Positions 29,022 through 38,126 of a stretch of DNA of 64,000 nucleotides are shown here, piece by piece. Position 1 is the stretch's first letter; every line of letters begins with the position of its first letter. Source of the DNA: Vulcanisaeta thermophila (GTDB lineage Archaea > Thermoproteota > Thermoprotei > Thermoproteales > Thermocladiaceae); contig NZ_BCLI01000004.1 of NCBI RefSeq assembly GCF_001748385.1, positions 186,001 through 250,000 on the forward strand, read 5' to 3'. Made by a program: the position numbers and the translations under genes. Below the pieces are notes generated by a model. It was not told where the DNA came from. It searched no databases and saw nothing but the letters and a program-made list of their open reading frames with translations.

Positions 29022-29918
29022 ATGAATGTTAAGGAATTCATGGGATTAATAAGGGCCTGGAGCCTACCCATGACCCTGACCGCATTACTACTGGGCTTCT
29101 CTTACGCGTATTACCTGGGTTATGTGGCGACTTACTACGGTGTACTATACTGGTTAATCGCCAGTGTTGGGGCCCTTCTCCTCCATATGAGTGTTAACGT
29201 GCTCAATGACTACTACGATACAGTAAATGGCGTGGATAGGGCCGACTCACCCACGGCTAAGTATAGGGTTCACCCGATCCTTAGTGGTGTTGTTACGCCC
29301 TGCTTCGCTAGGAACCTGGGCTTTCTACTCATGACCCTGGGCATCGCGGCAGGGCTTTACGTAGCCATAGTGGAGGTTAACCCCTGGATTGTAATATTGG
29401 GCTCGATGGGCGTGTTCATACTCTACGCATACACGGGTAAGCCCTTCACAATAAAGTATAGGGGGTTTGGCGAATTAGTGGTTTCCCTGGTCTATGGACC
29501 GTTACTCGTCAGTGGTGGTTTTGTTGCGGCGTCCATGAGGGCTCCAGGTGTTGATGTCATTGTCGTATCAATGCCCCTATTCCTAATAACGCTAGCCATA
29601 ATATACTCCAACTACTACAGGGATAGGGATTACGATAGAAGCGCCGGTATTAAAACCCTGGCAATGCTAACCAGTGGGTATGGTTACACCATTTACGCAT
29701 CATCCCTGGTGTTGGCATTCCTAGCCGTGATACTAATGACTGCCTTGAAATTACTACCCATGACCACGCTTATGGTCATAGCCACCGCACCCCTACTACC
29801 TGGCCTGCTCAGGGACTTTAGGATTGTCGCAGCGGATATTGATGCACGTACAGGGAGGCTCTACATATTATTCTCAATACTATACAGCGTGGGCCTAATA
29901 CTGAGTAGGTTACTTTAA
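29022..29918 (+). CDS. UbiA-family prenyltransferase (MenA-like)
   Basis: About 298 aa, nine hydrophobic segments. NVLNDYYDTVNGVDRADSPTAKYR holds the first Asp-rich NDxxDxxxD motif and YYRDRDYDRSAGIKTLAML the second (DxxxD), which bind the magnesium-diphosphate of the prenyl donor. The pattern is closest to 1,4-dihydroxy-2-naphthoate polyprenyltransferase, a menaquinone step; Thermoproteales use menaquinone-type or related quinones. Together with the UbiE-type methyltransferase at 58949 this suggests quinone synthesis. The ATG at 29022 is preceded by ACTTAAATC; TTG at 29016 is also in frame. Confidence 0.85.
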   Translation: MNVKEFMGLIRAWSLPMTLTALLLGFSYAYYLGYVATYYGVLYWLIASVGALLLHMSVNVLNDYYDTVNGVDRADSPTAKYRVHPILSGVVTPCFARNLGFLLMTLGIAAGLYVAIVEVNPWIVILGSMGVFILYAYTGKPFTIKYRGFGELVVSLVYGPLLVSGGFVAASMRAPGVDVIVVSMPLFLITLAIIYSNYYRDRDYDRSAGIKTLAMLTSGYGYTIYASSLVLAFLAVILMTALKLLPMTTLMVIATAPLLPGLLRDFRIVAADIDARTGRLYILFSILYSVGLILSRLL

Positions 29919-30527
29919 TGGTAACACCACCATTATTAATTCGAGCCATAATACGTGGGTTATTATTGATGAGGCCAACCCAACCTTATCCGCTAGTAAA
30001 CCGTCGATGAGGCCCACGGCGAAGGCGCCGGCAATCAATGCTAGGTTTAATGTGGATATGTGGACCAGGGTGTAGTAGGTCATTGATAGGATCCATGGTT
30101 CCCGTCTAAACACACCACCAGCACCCCTCATGAGCTCCTGAAGCCCACCCCTCCAGTAAAGCTCCTCCATAATCCCTATGATTACGAGAGCCATCGCCAG
30201 GGCTGGTTTGGAAATCATTGAGTACACAATCTCGTACGTTAACCCCACGTACTTTGAGAGCCCCATGTACATTAGTAAGTGGTCACCGCCCACGAATACG
30301 CCGTATAGTATGAATGCGGTGATTATGCCCACGGTAACGACTAACGGCTTACCAAGCCTAAATGGGATTATCTTATCCCTAAAGCGTAGTATCGTGAATA
30401 TGCCAAGTACTAGGGTTGATAGGGACATGGCGTATACGAAGTAATTAGCAAGCACTATGAATGAGACTGGCCATAGTACCGTGGGCAGCGCCACGTAGAG
30501 CGTGGTCACGGCCTTACCCCCACTCAT
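29910..30527 (-). CDS. CPBP-family intramembrane metalloprotease
   Basis: 205 aa, about six hydrophobic segments. The active-site motifs are IMEELYWRGGLQEL (EExxxR) and YTLVHISTLNLALIAGAFAVG (the His of the second motif) followed by IITHVLW (third motif His). The family includes Rce1, which cuts prenylated CAAX proteins, and bacteriocin-immunity proteins; the archaeal substrate is unknown. Its start overlaps the end of the dehydrogenase gene by 14 bp, so the two are co-transcribed. Confidence 0.85.
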   Translation of the reverse strand: MSGGKAVTTLYVALPTVLWPVSFIVLANYFVYAMSLSTLVLGIFTILRFRDKIIPFRLGKPLVVTVGIITAFILYGVFVGGDHLLMYMGLSKYVGLTYEIVYSMISKPALAMALVIIGIMEELYWRGGLQELMRGAGGVFRREPWILSMTYYTLVHISTLNLALIAGAFAVGLIDGLLADKVGLASSIITHVLWLELIMVVLPLK

Positions 30528-31548
30528 GAACCATCACCACCTTACCAATGATCCCCCTACCCTCCATCAACCTGTGCATTTCAGGGACCTCGGTTATACT
30601 CACAACCTTCGATATGTAGGGCCTCAATCCCCTGGAGGACATGAAATCCAATAACTCCCTAAGCCACTTAATGGCTGAGTTGTGCATGCCCAGCATCCTG
30701 GTGTGCCTAAGGTAGAACCCCCTCACATTCAACTGCACATTGGGTTGATCACCAAGAATCCCAAAGGTCACCACCACACCCCCTGGCTTAATCAACTGCG
30801 TGGCCATTGGTAGCGTATAGCCAAGCGCATCTATGACCACGTCAGCACCACAGCATGTTCTCTCATTAATTATACCCATTATCTCATTGACCTCGTAACC
30901 AACCACGTAATCGGCACCCAACGACTTAAGCACGTCACCGCCCCTCTTACTCACGGCTATAACCCTGGCCCCTAGGGCCTTGGCGAGGATCACGAGCGCC
31001 GTGCCAATACTACCCGAGCCGCCGATCACCACGACCCACTGGTTCTCACTTACCTGGGCCATCCTCAGGGCTTTCCAGGAGACACCGTAGGCTAATGGTA
31101 ATGCTGCCAATTCATTGACGCTGAAATTCCCTGGGGGCTTAACAAGCGCCCTTATTGGCACCCTAACTAACTCCCCATAACCTCCCCACTCATGAAAACC
31201 CGGCATCCTCCACTCAATGCAGTGGTCCTCCGCACCTGCCCTGCAGTAGTCACAATGCCCACAGCCCCACACGTTATTTACAAGGACCATATCACCAACC
31301 CTAAACTCACCGTGGCTGCTCGACCCATCACCAAACCTCTCAATAATACCGACAATATCAGCACCAGGCACATGTGGTAGTTTAATGGGTATTCCTGGGT
31401 ACCCACGCCTAATTATGGCGTCAATCCTATTTAACGACGTGGCCAAAACCCTTATCAACGCCTCATCATTGCTGGGTGTTGGGTCCCTGAGCACCATGGG
31501 CTTGAGTACCTCTGGGCCGCCGTGCCTTTCGAAGGCTATGGCCCTCAT
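30514..31548 (-). CDS. Medium-chain dehydrogenase/quinone oxidoreductase-like protein with structural zinc site
   Basis: 344 aa MDR fold. The structural zinc site is complete: CGHCDYCRAGAEDHC. The catalytic zinc ligands are not: where alcohol dehydrogenases have C-x-R-x-D the sequence reads LNRIDAI, and the G-H-E motif reads VPGADIVG. The Rossmann loop VVIGGSGSIGTALVILAKALGARVIAV fits NADP(H). It is thus more like zeta-crystallin/quinone oxidoreductases or crotonyl-CoA-type reductases than a true zinc ADH. Substrate unknown. It is followed in the same run by the CPBP protease gene. Confidence 0.85.
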   Translation of the reverse strand: MRAIAFERHGGPEVLKPMVLRDPTPSNDEALIRVLATSLNRIDAIIRRGYPGIPIKLPHVPGADIVGIIERFGDGSSSHGEFRVGDMVLVNNVWGCGHCDYCRAGAEDHCIEWRMPGFHEWGGYGELVRVPIRALVKPPGNFSVNELAALPLAYGVSWKALRMAQVSENQWVVVIGGSGSIGTALVILAKALGARVIAVSKRGGDVLKSLGADYVVGYEVNEIMGIINERTCCGADVVIDALGYTLPMATQLIKPGGVVVTFGILGDQPNVQLNVRGFYLRHTRMLGMHNSAIKWLRELLDFMSSRGLRPYISKVVSITEVPEMHRLMEGRGIIGKVVMVHEWG

Positions 31549-31583
31549 TACCGCAGCCTTGGATCACAGCGGTTTTTAAGTAA

Positions 31584-32903
31584 TTACTTCGAAGCCTTTA
31601 GATACCTCTCCAGCATGTTCTTTGCCGTGTAGTACCTCCTGCAGTCTGGGCATAGGTAGAGCCACTCGGGGTCCCCCTTGATGCCCATCCTAACCTTCAC
31701 AGTCATTATGTGCCTCCTCGTGTCGAAGGGTTTACCGCACATCCTACACCTAACCACCTCATCATAAACCAAGTCCAACTGGTCCTCCATGGGCATGTTA
31801 TCCGCCTTGGTGATTTCCATGGCCTTCTCGGGGCATAGCCTGGCGCAGTGGCCGCAACCAATACACTTCAATGGGTCTATCCTGAGCATGGTCCTATCCC
31901 CATCCCTACCCACATCAATGGCCCTCTCTGGGCACTTGGCAAAGCAGACCCCACAGAAGGAGCACTTGACGGTGTCCACGTAAACATTGAATATCTTAAA
32001 CACTGGGTTGCCCTTGCCCGTGGCCATGTACCTCAGTGACTTAAGGGCTTTGGCGTAGTCACTGCGCCTAATCCCCATGAACATGGGGGGCTCCCTGGGC
32101 AACTCCTCGTTTACCAGGGTATCTCCATTAATGACCTTAACCCTAAAGGCCTTGGTGAAGGACTCCATCAGGGACTCCACGTGAGGCTTGGCATTCAGTT
32201 TACAATCACTACTTGGGCACTCCAGGGACACCTCATTAAACCTGGTCAGGGCCATGGAGACCCACTCGGGACCCACCGAGAGGACACAGGGGACTTTGTA
32301 CATGTACTCATTAGCACCGGGCTCCCTCCCATTCAATGGGCATGTGAAGGTTATCCTAGTCACCCCAGTGAACTCCCTGGACTTATTTATCAAGGACGTT
32401 AACTCATTATCATCAGCGCCAACCATCGCCAGGGCACCCGTGGGGCACGCCGCAACGCATGCACCGCACTCCACACAAGCCTCCTGATTAATAACAACCT
32501 TACCGCCCACTATGGATATGGCACCCACTGGGCAGGCGCTAACGCACATGCTACACCCATACCTAACCCTACATGCATTCTCGAAGTACGTGGGCACGTT
32601 CTTAAGGATGTACTTCACCAAACGCCCCATTACAATATCCCTCCTACTAACGGACTCCCTGGGTATCCTGGCAAACTCAGCCCTGCGCGCCCTCAACTGG
32701 GCCTTGGCCAGTTCCACCTGCTCATCACTTGGGTTCCTAAGTATGAGGACTTGCATTAGGTGGTTGGGCTGCACGTCAATACTCTGTACCTTCCTAAGGA
32801 TTATCAACACGGGGCCCTCATGCTCCCTAACCACTGTTAACTCCTCGTTTGTTGGGTCCTCAAGTATTAATAGCCTGTCCTCCTCATGAACCACCATAGG
32901 CAT
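31584..32903 (-). CDS. Polyferredoxin-like subunit of the molybdoenzyme operon (four 4Fe-4S sites, zinc-ribbon tail)
   Basis: About 439 aa. It shows four cluster motifs: YGCSMCVSACPVGAIS with an extra upstream Cys, CVECGACVAACPTGAL, CSFCGVCFAKCPERAID and CIGCGHCARLCPEKAM. Between the two pairs is a domain with FTCPLNGRE, KVPCVLSVGPEWVSMAL and LECPSSDCKL that resembles MvhD-type electron-transfer proteins, a tentative match. The C-terminus has CRMCGKPF and YLCPDCRRYY, a likely zinc ribbon. No signal peptide, so it is cytoplasmic. It overlaps torD by about 20 bp, so it belongs to the same transcript as the last gene of the set. Confidence 0.82.
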   Translation of the reverse strand: MPMVVHEEDRLLILEDPTNEELTVVREHEGPVLIILRKVQSIDVQPNHLMQVLILRNPSDEQVELAKAQLRARRAEFARIPRESVSRRDIVMGRLVKYILKNVPTYFENACRVRYGCSMCVSACPVGAISIVGGKVVINQEACVECGACVAACPTGALAMVGADDNELTSLINKSREFTGVTRITFTCPLNGREPGANEYMYKVPCVLSVGPEWVSMALTRFNEVSLECPSSDCKLNAKPHVESLMESFTKAFRVKVINGDTLVNEELPREPPMFMGIRRSDYAKALKSLRYMATGKGNPVFKIFNVYVDTVKCSFCGVCFAKCPERAIDVGRDGDRTMLRIDPLKCIGCGHCARLCPEKAMEITKADNMPMEDQLDLVYDEVVRCRMCGKPFDTRRHIMTVKVRMGIKGDPEWLYLCPDCRRYYTAKNMLERYLKASK

Positions 32904-33558
32904 CACGTACCAACTTAATGACCCTCTTATCCTCATTTATGAAGTCCCTGGTGAACTCCAGTAGGTACTTGAAGTAGTCCGTCTTAACGAGCTTCAGCGC
33001 CGTCTTTACGAATATGGGTACCCAGGTGATTAGGTGATTATTTAGGAAGTAATCCTCCTCATCCGCATAATTAATGGCGTTTGCTGGGTCCTCGTACTCC
33101 TTATAAGCCAAGTAACTCATGAAGGCAAGCTCCACGGCTATGTGATCACCCCTCAAGTCCCTAAAGTCCTTATTAACCACTAGGTTGTAATCCGCGTACA
33201 ACTTACGCAGGGAATACTCCACACGAACGTCCAGATAGCCAGTGTGGGTGTAGCCCTCGTAGGGTATTGCCCCGTAGTCGACCCTCGTGAAGTCGGTCTC
33301 TATCCTGGTTAGCGAGTCATAATCATTAACCCTGGAGGCCTCATTCAGAAGATCACTAAGTATGGAGGTACTTGGGTATAGGCTACCCACCACCTTAATG
33401 GCGCCCCTAACCCTGTCAATCCTGGATTTAATGAGCCTCTCAAAATCACTCAACCTGTATGGGTATATGTATGAGGAGGCTAGGTAATCATAAATAATGG
33501 ATCTGGAAAGAGCAAGGTATTTTAAATCAGATGTACTTAGGCTCTCCATATCAATCAC
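32884..33558 (-). CDS. TorD-family chaperone for molybdoenzyme maturation
   Basis: 224 aa, all helical. DHIAVELAFMSYLAYKEYED is the family's conserved E/D-H-x-x-x-E-L block and NNHLITWVPIFVKTAL the later N/DHL...W.P.F block. These chaperones bind the Tat signal of the catalytic subunit, here in the gene two positions upstream, and hold it until the cofactor is inserted. It overlaps the iron-sulfur subunit gene by 4 bp. Confidence 0.9.
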   Translation of the reverse strand: MIDMESLSTSDLKYLALSRSIIYDYLASSYIYPYRLSDFERLIKSRIDRVRGAIKVVGSLYPSTSILSDLLNEASRVNDYDSLTRIETDFTRVDYGAIPYEGYTHTGYLDVRVEYSLRKLYADYNLVVNKDFRDLRGDHIAVELAFMSYLAYKEYEDPANAINYADEEDYFLNNHLITWVPIFVKTALKLVKTDYFKYLLEFTRDFINEDKRVIKLVRDAYGGS

Positions 33559-34349
33559 GTGCCCATTCCCTGGGCATTACCCACGCCACCACCACAGTGA
33601 CCCCCAGTGGGCTTGGCACCCTTAAGCTTCTGAAGCAGTGTGGGTAGGTCAGCAGCACCAGTCCTCCGGGCAAACTCCTCAGGCTCCCCCATGGTTGACG
33701 GGGCGCGCGTGGACTCGTTGGTCTGCACGCCAGGCATTATGTACAGGCTCGGTGGGTCGGTGCCGAACTCAGGTCCCATGGGCACCGCGCCCTTCCTCAT
33801 GGCAGTCCTGTAAATGATGCTGTTGGGGTCATCCATATCGCCGAATATCCTGGCACCCGCGGGGCAGTTCCTAACGCATGGTGGTACCCTCTCATACACT
33901 GGTAGGTCCTCGTTGTATACCCTATCAATGGCCAGCACGCACTTCTTACTCACACCCTCCACTGGGTCGAATATTATGTTGCCGTATGGGCATGCGTTCT
34001 CGCAGTACCTACACCCAATACAAACCTCGTAGTTTATGACCACGACGCCATCCTCCTTCCTCTTGTAAATGGCGCCAGTGGGGCACACGGTGGTGCATGC
34101 TGGGTTCCTGCAGTGGAAGCAGCTAATTGGTATGCTGTAGGTCTTGGTGTTGGGGAACTCACCAACCTCCACCTGCAGCACCCTCATGAAGAATACGGAC
34201 CATGGACCCTTACCAGGCTCTGGACCCCATGGGTTCAGGTCAGTCATTGGTCCATAGCACCCACTGGCGTGCCAAGCCTTGCACGCGTGCATGCAGGCGG
34301 CACATCCGAAGCACTTGCTTAGGTCTGTGAGTATGGCTAGCTGGACCAT
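33555..34349 (-). CDS. Four-cluster ferredoxin-like electron transfer subunit (DmsB/NrfC/TtrB type)
   Basis: 264 aa. Cys groups typical of the family: CFGCAACMHACKAWH, ISCFHCRNPACTTVCPTGAIY, CIGCRYCENACPYGN and CVLAI...CVRNCPAGARIFGD, enough for four 4Fe-4S clusters. No signal peptide, so it would be exported attached to the catalytic subunit by the hitch-hiker mechanism. The C-terminal 25 residues are Gly/Lys-rich (GGHCGGGVGNAQGMGT). It follows the catalytic gene with no gap. Confidence 0.93.
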   Translation of the reverse strand: MVQLAILTDLSKCFGCAACMHACKAWHASGCYGPMTDLNPWGPEPGKGPWSVFFMRVLQVEVGEFPNTKTYSIPISCFHCRNPACTTVCPTGAIYKRKEDGVVVINYEVCIGCRYCENACPYGNIIFDPVEGVSKKCVLAIDRVYNEDLPVYERVPPCVRNCPAGARIFGDMDDPNSIIYRTAMRKGAVPMGPEFGTDPPSLYIMPGVQTNESTRAPSTMGEPEEFARRTGAADLPTLLQKLKGAKPTGGHCGGGVGNAQGMGT

Positions 34350-37300
34350 TCAGGTCACCCCCTGCCTGTTCTTCTTACCTGGATCCGAGCCCGAGGAGTT
34401 TGAATTGGAGGGTGGCGTGGTGGCGCTGCTGAATGAGTAGCCCATGGAGTGCCTAATGGTTTCCTGGAACTGCAGCCACGTGCTGTTTACCTCGTACCAT
34501 GTTATGCCCATCTCGGCAGGCGTCTTGTAGGCGTTGTAATTGAACACCTTTATGTTCCACGCCTCACTACCCACTATCAACTTGGGCGGCGTCTTAACTA
34601 TTGGGTCCGCATTGCCCCAGGCGGAGTATGGCTTATCATTGGCTATCCTCACCACCTTAACCCTAAGGTCACCCCAGGCGGTCTTGCCGCTGAATATGTC
34701 GAACTGCAGTGTTGGGTATTTACCACTCTGCACGGCGTTTATTAATCCCTCCACCGTGTACTGCGAGTTGGGCACACCGCCCTGGCTCTCCGCCCTGGTG
34801 TATACGTAGATGTCATTGAACATGAATCCCTTTGTCACCTCAAGGGCGTTGGGCGGTAGTGCCATCATACCGGCCCTGGCATTCCTGGACTTCCAGTAAC
34901 CCACAACGCCGGGTGCGATGGCCTCCGTGAGCTTAACCTGCCCCCTGGCTATCTCGCCACCCCTGCTTGTTAGCTCCACCCAGTCACCATCCTTAATCCC
35001 ATACTGAGCCGCTGTCTTGGGGTTCATCCAAATCACGGAGTACGGTATCATCTGCCTCAGCCATGGGTGGTGATTCTCCCATGTGTGGTAGAACCACGGT
35101 GTGGTCTTCCTATTAATGGTGGCCAGTGGGTACTCACTGGGTGGTGAGCCGTCCGGTGCTATCCAGTCCAGTGGTTCGTACCAAACAGGTAATGGGTGGT
35201 AGAACTGCTTGATTATCTGGGCCACGTGGCTACCCCACCAATCACTGGGTGGTGACGCATTCTTCTTGGCCAGCTCCAGGTAAGTCTGGTCACCGGTCTT
35301 CTGGTACATGTAGTAGAAGTACGCGTTGACGCCCTTCCACAACCCGTAAGCCGCCAGTATGAACTTCATTATTATCTCTGAGTATATCGGTATTATAGCG
35401 GGCTTTGCATAGGGCATCATACTAACACTCGCGGCCCACTCCAGGTAGCCCTTATTCACATGCCTATAGTACCTAATCTCCAGTGGTAACTCGTAGTAGG
35501 CAAATGCATGGCCCACAACCTGGGTACCAGGTGAGACACCAGGTGGGTAAACACCGTTGGTCACGGGTATCCTCTGGGGCGCTGGGTATGTGTTCTGGCT
35601 TGAGTACGCGGCTGCGTTTATGAAGCCTGGGTACACATACATCTTAATCTGGTCTGGGTTTGGCTCTCCCTTGCAGCATGAGGTACCGTCCTTACCCCTG
35701 GCCATGAACAACACGCCCACACCAGGTGCGTACTGCCACTTCCATAACCAATCATACATTAGGTTGGGGTACATAGGCTCCCCAGTCTCAGTGACGAAAC
35801 CGGGTAGGTTCAGCTTCTCACCAAGTAGAATCTCGCCATCACTCCACGGCCTAACCTCCTTAAACAGTGGCGGTAGTATGGGCCACTCAATATTATCAGC
35901 AGGGCCGTGGGTCGATGAAACGGGCCTATCAAGTAGACTGTGCTCACCGTACCTCTCAAAGAACGTGGTGTCCGGTATTACCAGGTCAACACAGGGTACC
36001 GAACCACCGTAGAACGTGTCCACAATGGCCACGAAGGGTATCCTGTACCTACCATCAGTATCCTTCATCCTTAGTAGTCCAAGGTCCTTATCTAGGTCGT
36101 AGGCATTGTCCCAATATGGGTTGGTTATGTGCCATAGTAGGAACTCAACCCTATAGGGCCACTCAAGCCCGGCATCAATATTAACGGCCGTGTAATTCCT
36201 ATGCAGTGACAATGGGAACTCCCAACTAAAGCCCCTATCAATCAATAGTGGGTGCCCATTCTCATCAACAACCATCTGATCCGGTGTGTATACAATGGGC
36301 TTCGTGGTTATCTGGAGGGCCTTGGGGTACGGAACCTTCGAGACACTCAGCACCTTCACTGTACCATCATTCAAAATCCTCTCCTGAATCATGGCACCGC
36401 CATTCACACCAATGAGTTTCTCGCCATTGGGCCCGGTGTATAGGCTTGGGTTGGAGTTGTAGTCCTCCTGCGTTATGTTCATACGTGGGTGGGCGGGTGT
36501 CACGTAAGCGGGCCAGTAATCACCATCTGGTATGGGCCATGGAGCTGGCGCCTTATACGCAAACCCTCCCGGCGTATCCACAGCACCCACCAGCGTCAAT
36601 AAGAGCGCGAAGGCCCTGGCCGTTACGAAACCATTGCTGTGCGCCGAGATGCCACGCATTATGTATACAGAGAAGGGAGTGCCGATATAGTAGTCATGCT
36701 GCCTACCCAGGTAGTCAGTCCACTTGGCGGGTATGACAACCCTACCATTGTTCAGTAGGTTAACGATCTTCTGGGCCAACTCCCTAATCTTATAGGCCGG
36801 GGGCGTTCCCCAGGTGGCCTCCACATTCTCTGGACTCCACTTATCCTTGAGCGCCTCCTCCTTAAGTAGGCTAAACACAGTCCTCACATTCAGCGTTATT
36901 GTTTGGTCACTATCGGGGGCCACTGGTATGGTTATTGTGCCCTGCCAATCAAGGACGGGCTCCACACCCTTCTGCCAAGGTATGTCGGTGAATGGGTATA
37001 GGTTACCATCACTACCCATTACAATGGGTACCCAATCACCATCCTTATTCTTCATCCTAGCAAACAACCCGGTGTTGGGGCTCTGCGGTGGTAGTATTGA
37101 CCCGTCTGGGTTCGTTATCACAAGCCACGGCGCGTTTGTGTACCACTTGAGGTAGTCCTCATCGATTGAGTGTATGCCCTGCTCCCTCATCTTGAATAAC
37201 TCATGGATTATAGACCACACCACCATACCGTCAGTGCCTGGTATCACGGGTATCCACTCATTGGAAACCTCGGCGAAGTTGCCAATCCTCTCAGGTGACA

Positions 37301-38126
37301 TGTATATGACCTCACCACCATTATTAATCACCTTAATGACCTCACGCCTGGTTATTGTTGGGAAGTGGTCCTGCGTCATGCCGGCTATTATCAACAACTT
37401 CGTGTAATCACTATCCCAACCACCGTACTCCCACCATGTGCCTCCCATGGCGTAGGACCCACCAGCCGCCACAGCCACCGCGCAGAACCCGCCGTGGGCT
37501 GCCTGGTTTGGCGTTCCGAACATTGCCGCGAACCACGTGTTCTCCGTGGGGTTGTACTGATCCCTTCCTGTGAAGTATACGAATTTGTATGGGCAGCACT
37601 GCCTTATTTGGGCTAGTCCCAGGAAGCCGTACTTCCAACCCCTCTCCTTCAGGAATGACGCATTATCACCATTGACCAGTATGTCCAGCATGTCATCGTA
37701 GGTTATCTCTATGAAGTCACCCTCACACCTCTCACTGCTTGGGTTCCTTAGTAGTGGTGACCTGAGCCTCGCTGGGCTTAGGTAGTGTAGCATTGTGGTT
37801 GCGCCTATGTCGCATGTGGCTCCCTGGTTCCTAGTGAATATGCTGCCCGCTATGTACCTGGGTAGCTTGGTGGTTCCGCTTATGATTACCTCGAGGTTGC
37901 ACCTGCCCAGGCACCCGTAGCAAGTGGTGAAGGCCACCACGTCACTGGCTACCTCCGTTGTGGCCAGCCTACTTTCATTGAATACCTGGCTGAATACGAA
38001 GGCCTCCTTACCAACGGTGCTCAAGAAGGCCGCCGCGGCCGCTGTTATACCCACCGCCTTTAGGAAGTCCCTCCTGGTTATTGTGAAGCCCCTTTCCTGG
38101 ATTAGTTTAGTGCTCTCCATGGCCAT
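34350..38126 (-). CDS. Tat-exported molybdopterin oxidoreductase, catalytic subunit (DMSO reductase family)
   Basis: About 1258 aa. The twin-arginine signal is TITRRDFLKAVGITAAAAAF. A 4Fe-4S motif follows, CYGCLGRCNLE with its fourth Cys in NQGATCDIG. The metal ligand is probably the Cys in AAHGGFCAVAVAAGG, pointing to the Psr/Ttr/Sre/Arr-like group rather than nitrate reductases. Late in the chain PYSVIWMNPKTAAQYGIKDG and VELTSRGGEIARGQVKLTE form the molybdopterin-dinucleotide cap domain. With an NrfD-like anchor and a DmsB-like subunit it reduces or oxidises a sulfur or arsenic compound; tetrathionate, sulfur or thiosulfate is likely but unproven. Start: ATG at 38126 overlaps the upstream TGA (TGATG). 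Confidence 0.92.
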   Translation of the reverse strand: MAMESTKLIQERGFTITRRDFLKAVGITAAAAAFLSTVGKEAFVFSQVFNESRLATTEVASDVVAFTTCYGCLGRCNLEVIISGTTKLPRYIAGSIFTRNQGATCDIGATTMLHYLSPARLRSPLLRNPSSERCEGDFIEITYDDMLDILVNGDNASFLKERGWKYGFLGLAQIRQCCPYKFVYFTGRDQYNPTENTWFAAMFGTPNQAAHGGFCAVAVAAGGSYAMGGTWWEYGGWDSDYTKLLIIAGMTQDHFPTITRREVIKVINNGGEVIYMSPERIGNFAEVSNEWIPVIPGTDGMVVWSIIHELFKMREQGIHSIDEDYLKWYTNAPWLVITNPDGSILPPQSPNTGLFARMKNKDGDWVPIVMGSDGNLYPFTDIPWQKGVEPVLDWQGTITIPVAPDSDQTITLNVRTVFSLLKEEALKDKWSPENVEATWGTPPAYKIRELAQKIVNLLNNGRVVIPAKWTDYLGRQHDYYIGTPFSVYIMRGISAHSNGFVTARAFALLLTLVGAVDTPGGFAYKAPAPWPIPDGDYWPAYVTPAHPRMNITQEDYNSNPSLYTGPNGEKLIGVNGGAMIQERILNDGTVKVLSVSKVPYPKALQITTKPIVYTPDQMVVDENGHPLLIDRGFSWEFPLSLHRNYTAVNIDAGLEWPYRVEFLLWHITNPYWDNAYDLDKDLGLLRMKDTDGRYRIPFVAIVDTFYGGSVPCVDLVIPDTTFFERYGEHSLLDRPVSSTHGPADNIEWPILPPLFKEVRPWSDGEILLGEKLNLPGFVTETGEPMYPNLMYDWLWKWQYAPGVGVLFMARGKDGTSCCKGEPNPDQIKMYVYPGFINAAAYSSQNTYPAPQRIPVTNGVYPPGVSPGTQVVGHAFAYYELPLEIRYYRHVNKGYLEWAASVSMMPYAKPAIIPIYSEIIMKFILAAYGLWKGVNAYFYYMYQKTGDQTYLELAKKNASPPSDWWGSHVAQIIKQFYHPLPVWYEPLDWIAPDGSPPSEYPLATINRKTTPWFYHTWENHHPWLRQMIPYSVIWMNPKTAAQYGIKDGDWVELTSRGGEIARGQVKLTEAIAPGVVGYWKSRNARAGMMALPPNALEVTKGFMFNDIYVYTRAESQGGVPNSQYTVEGLINAVQSGKYPTLQFDIFSGKTAWGDLRVKVVRIANDKPYSAWGNADPIVKTPPKLIVGSEAWNIKVFNYNAYKTPAEMGITWYEVNSTWLQFQETIRHSMGYSFSSATTPPSNSNSSGSDPGKKNRQGVT

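Noticed and set aside
35557-36736. Long plus-strand open frames opposite the molybdoenzyme gene.
   Set aside because: They are shadows of strong codon bias in the minus-strand gene, with no family similarity or promoter.
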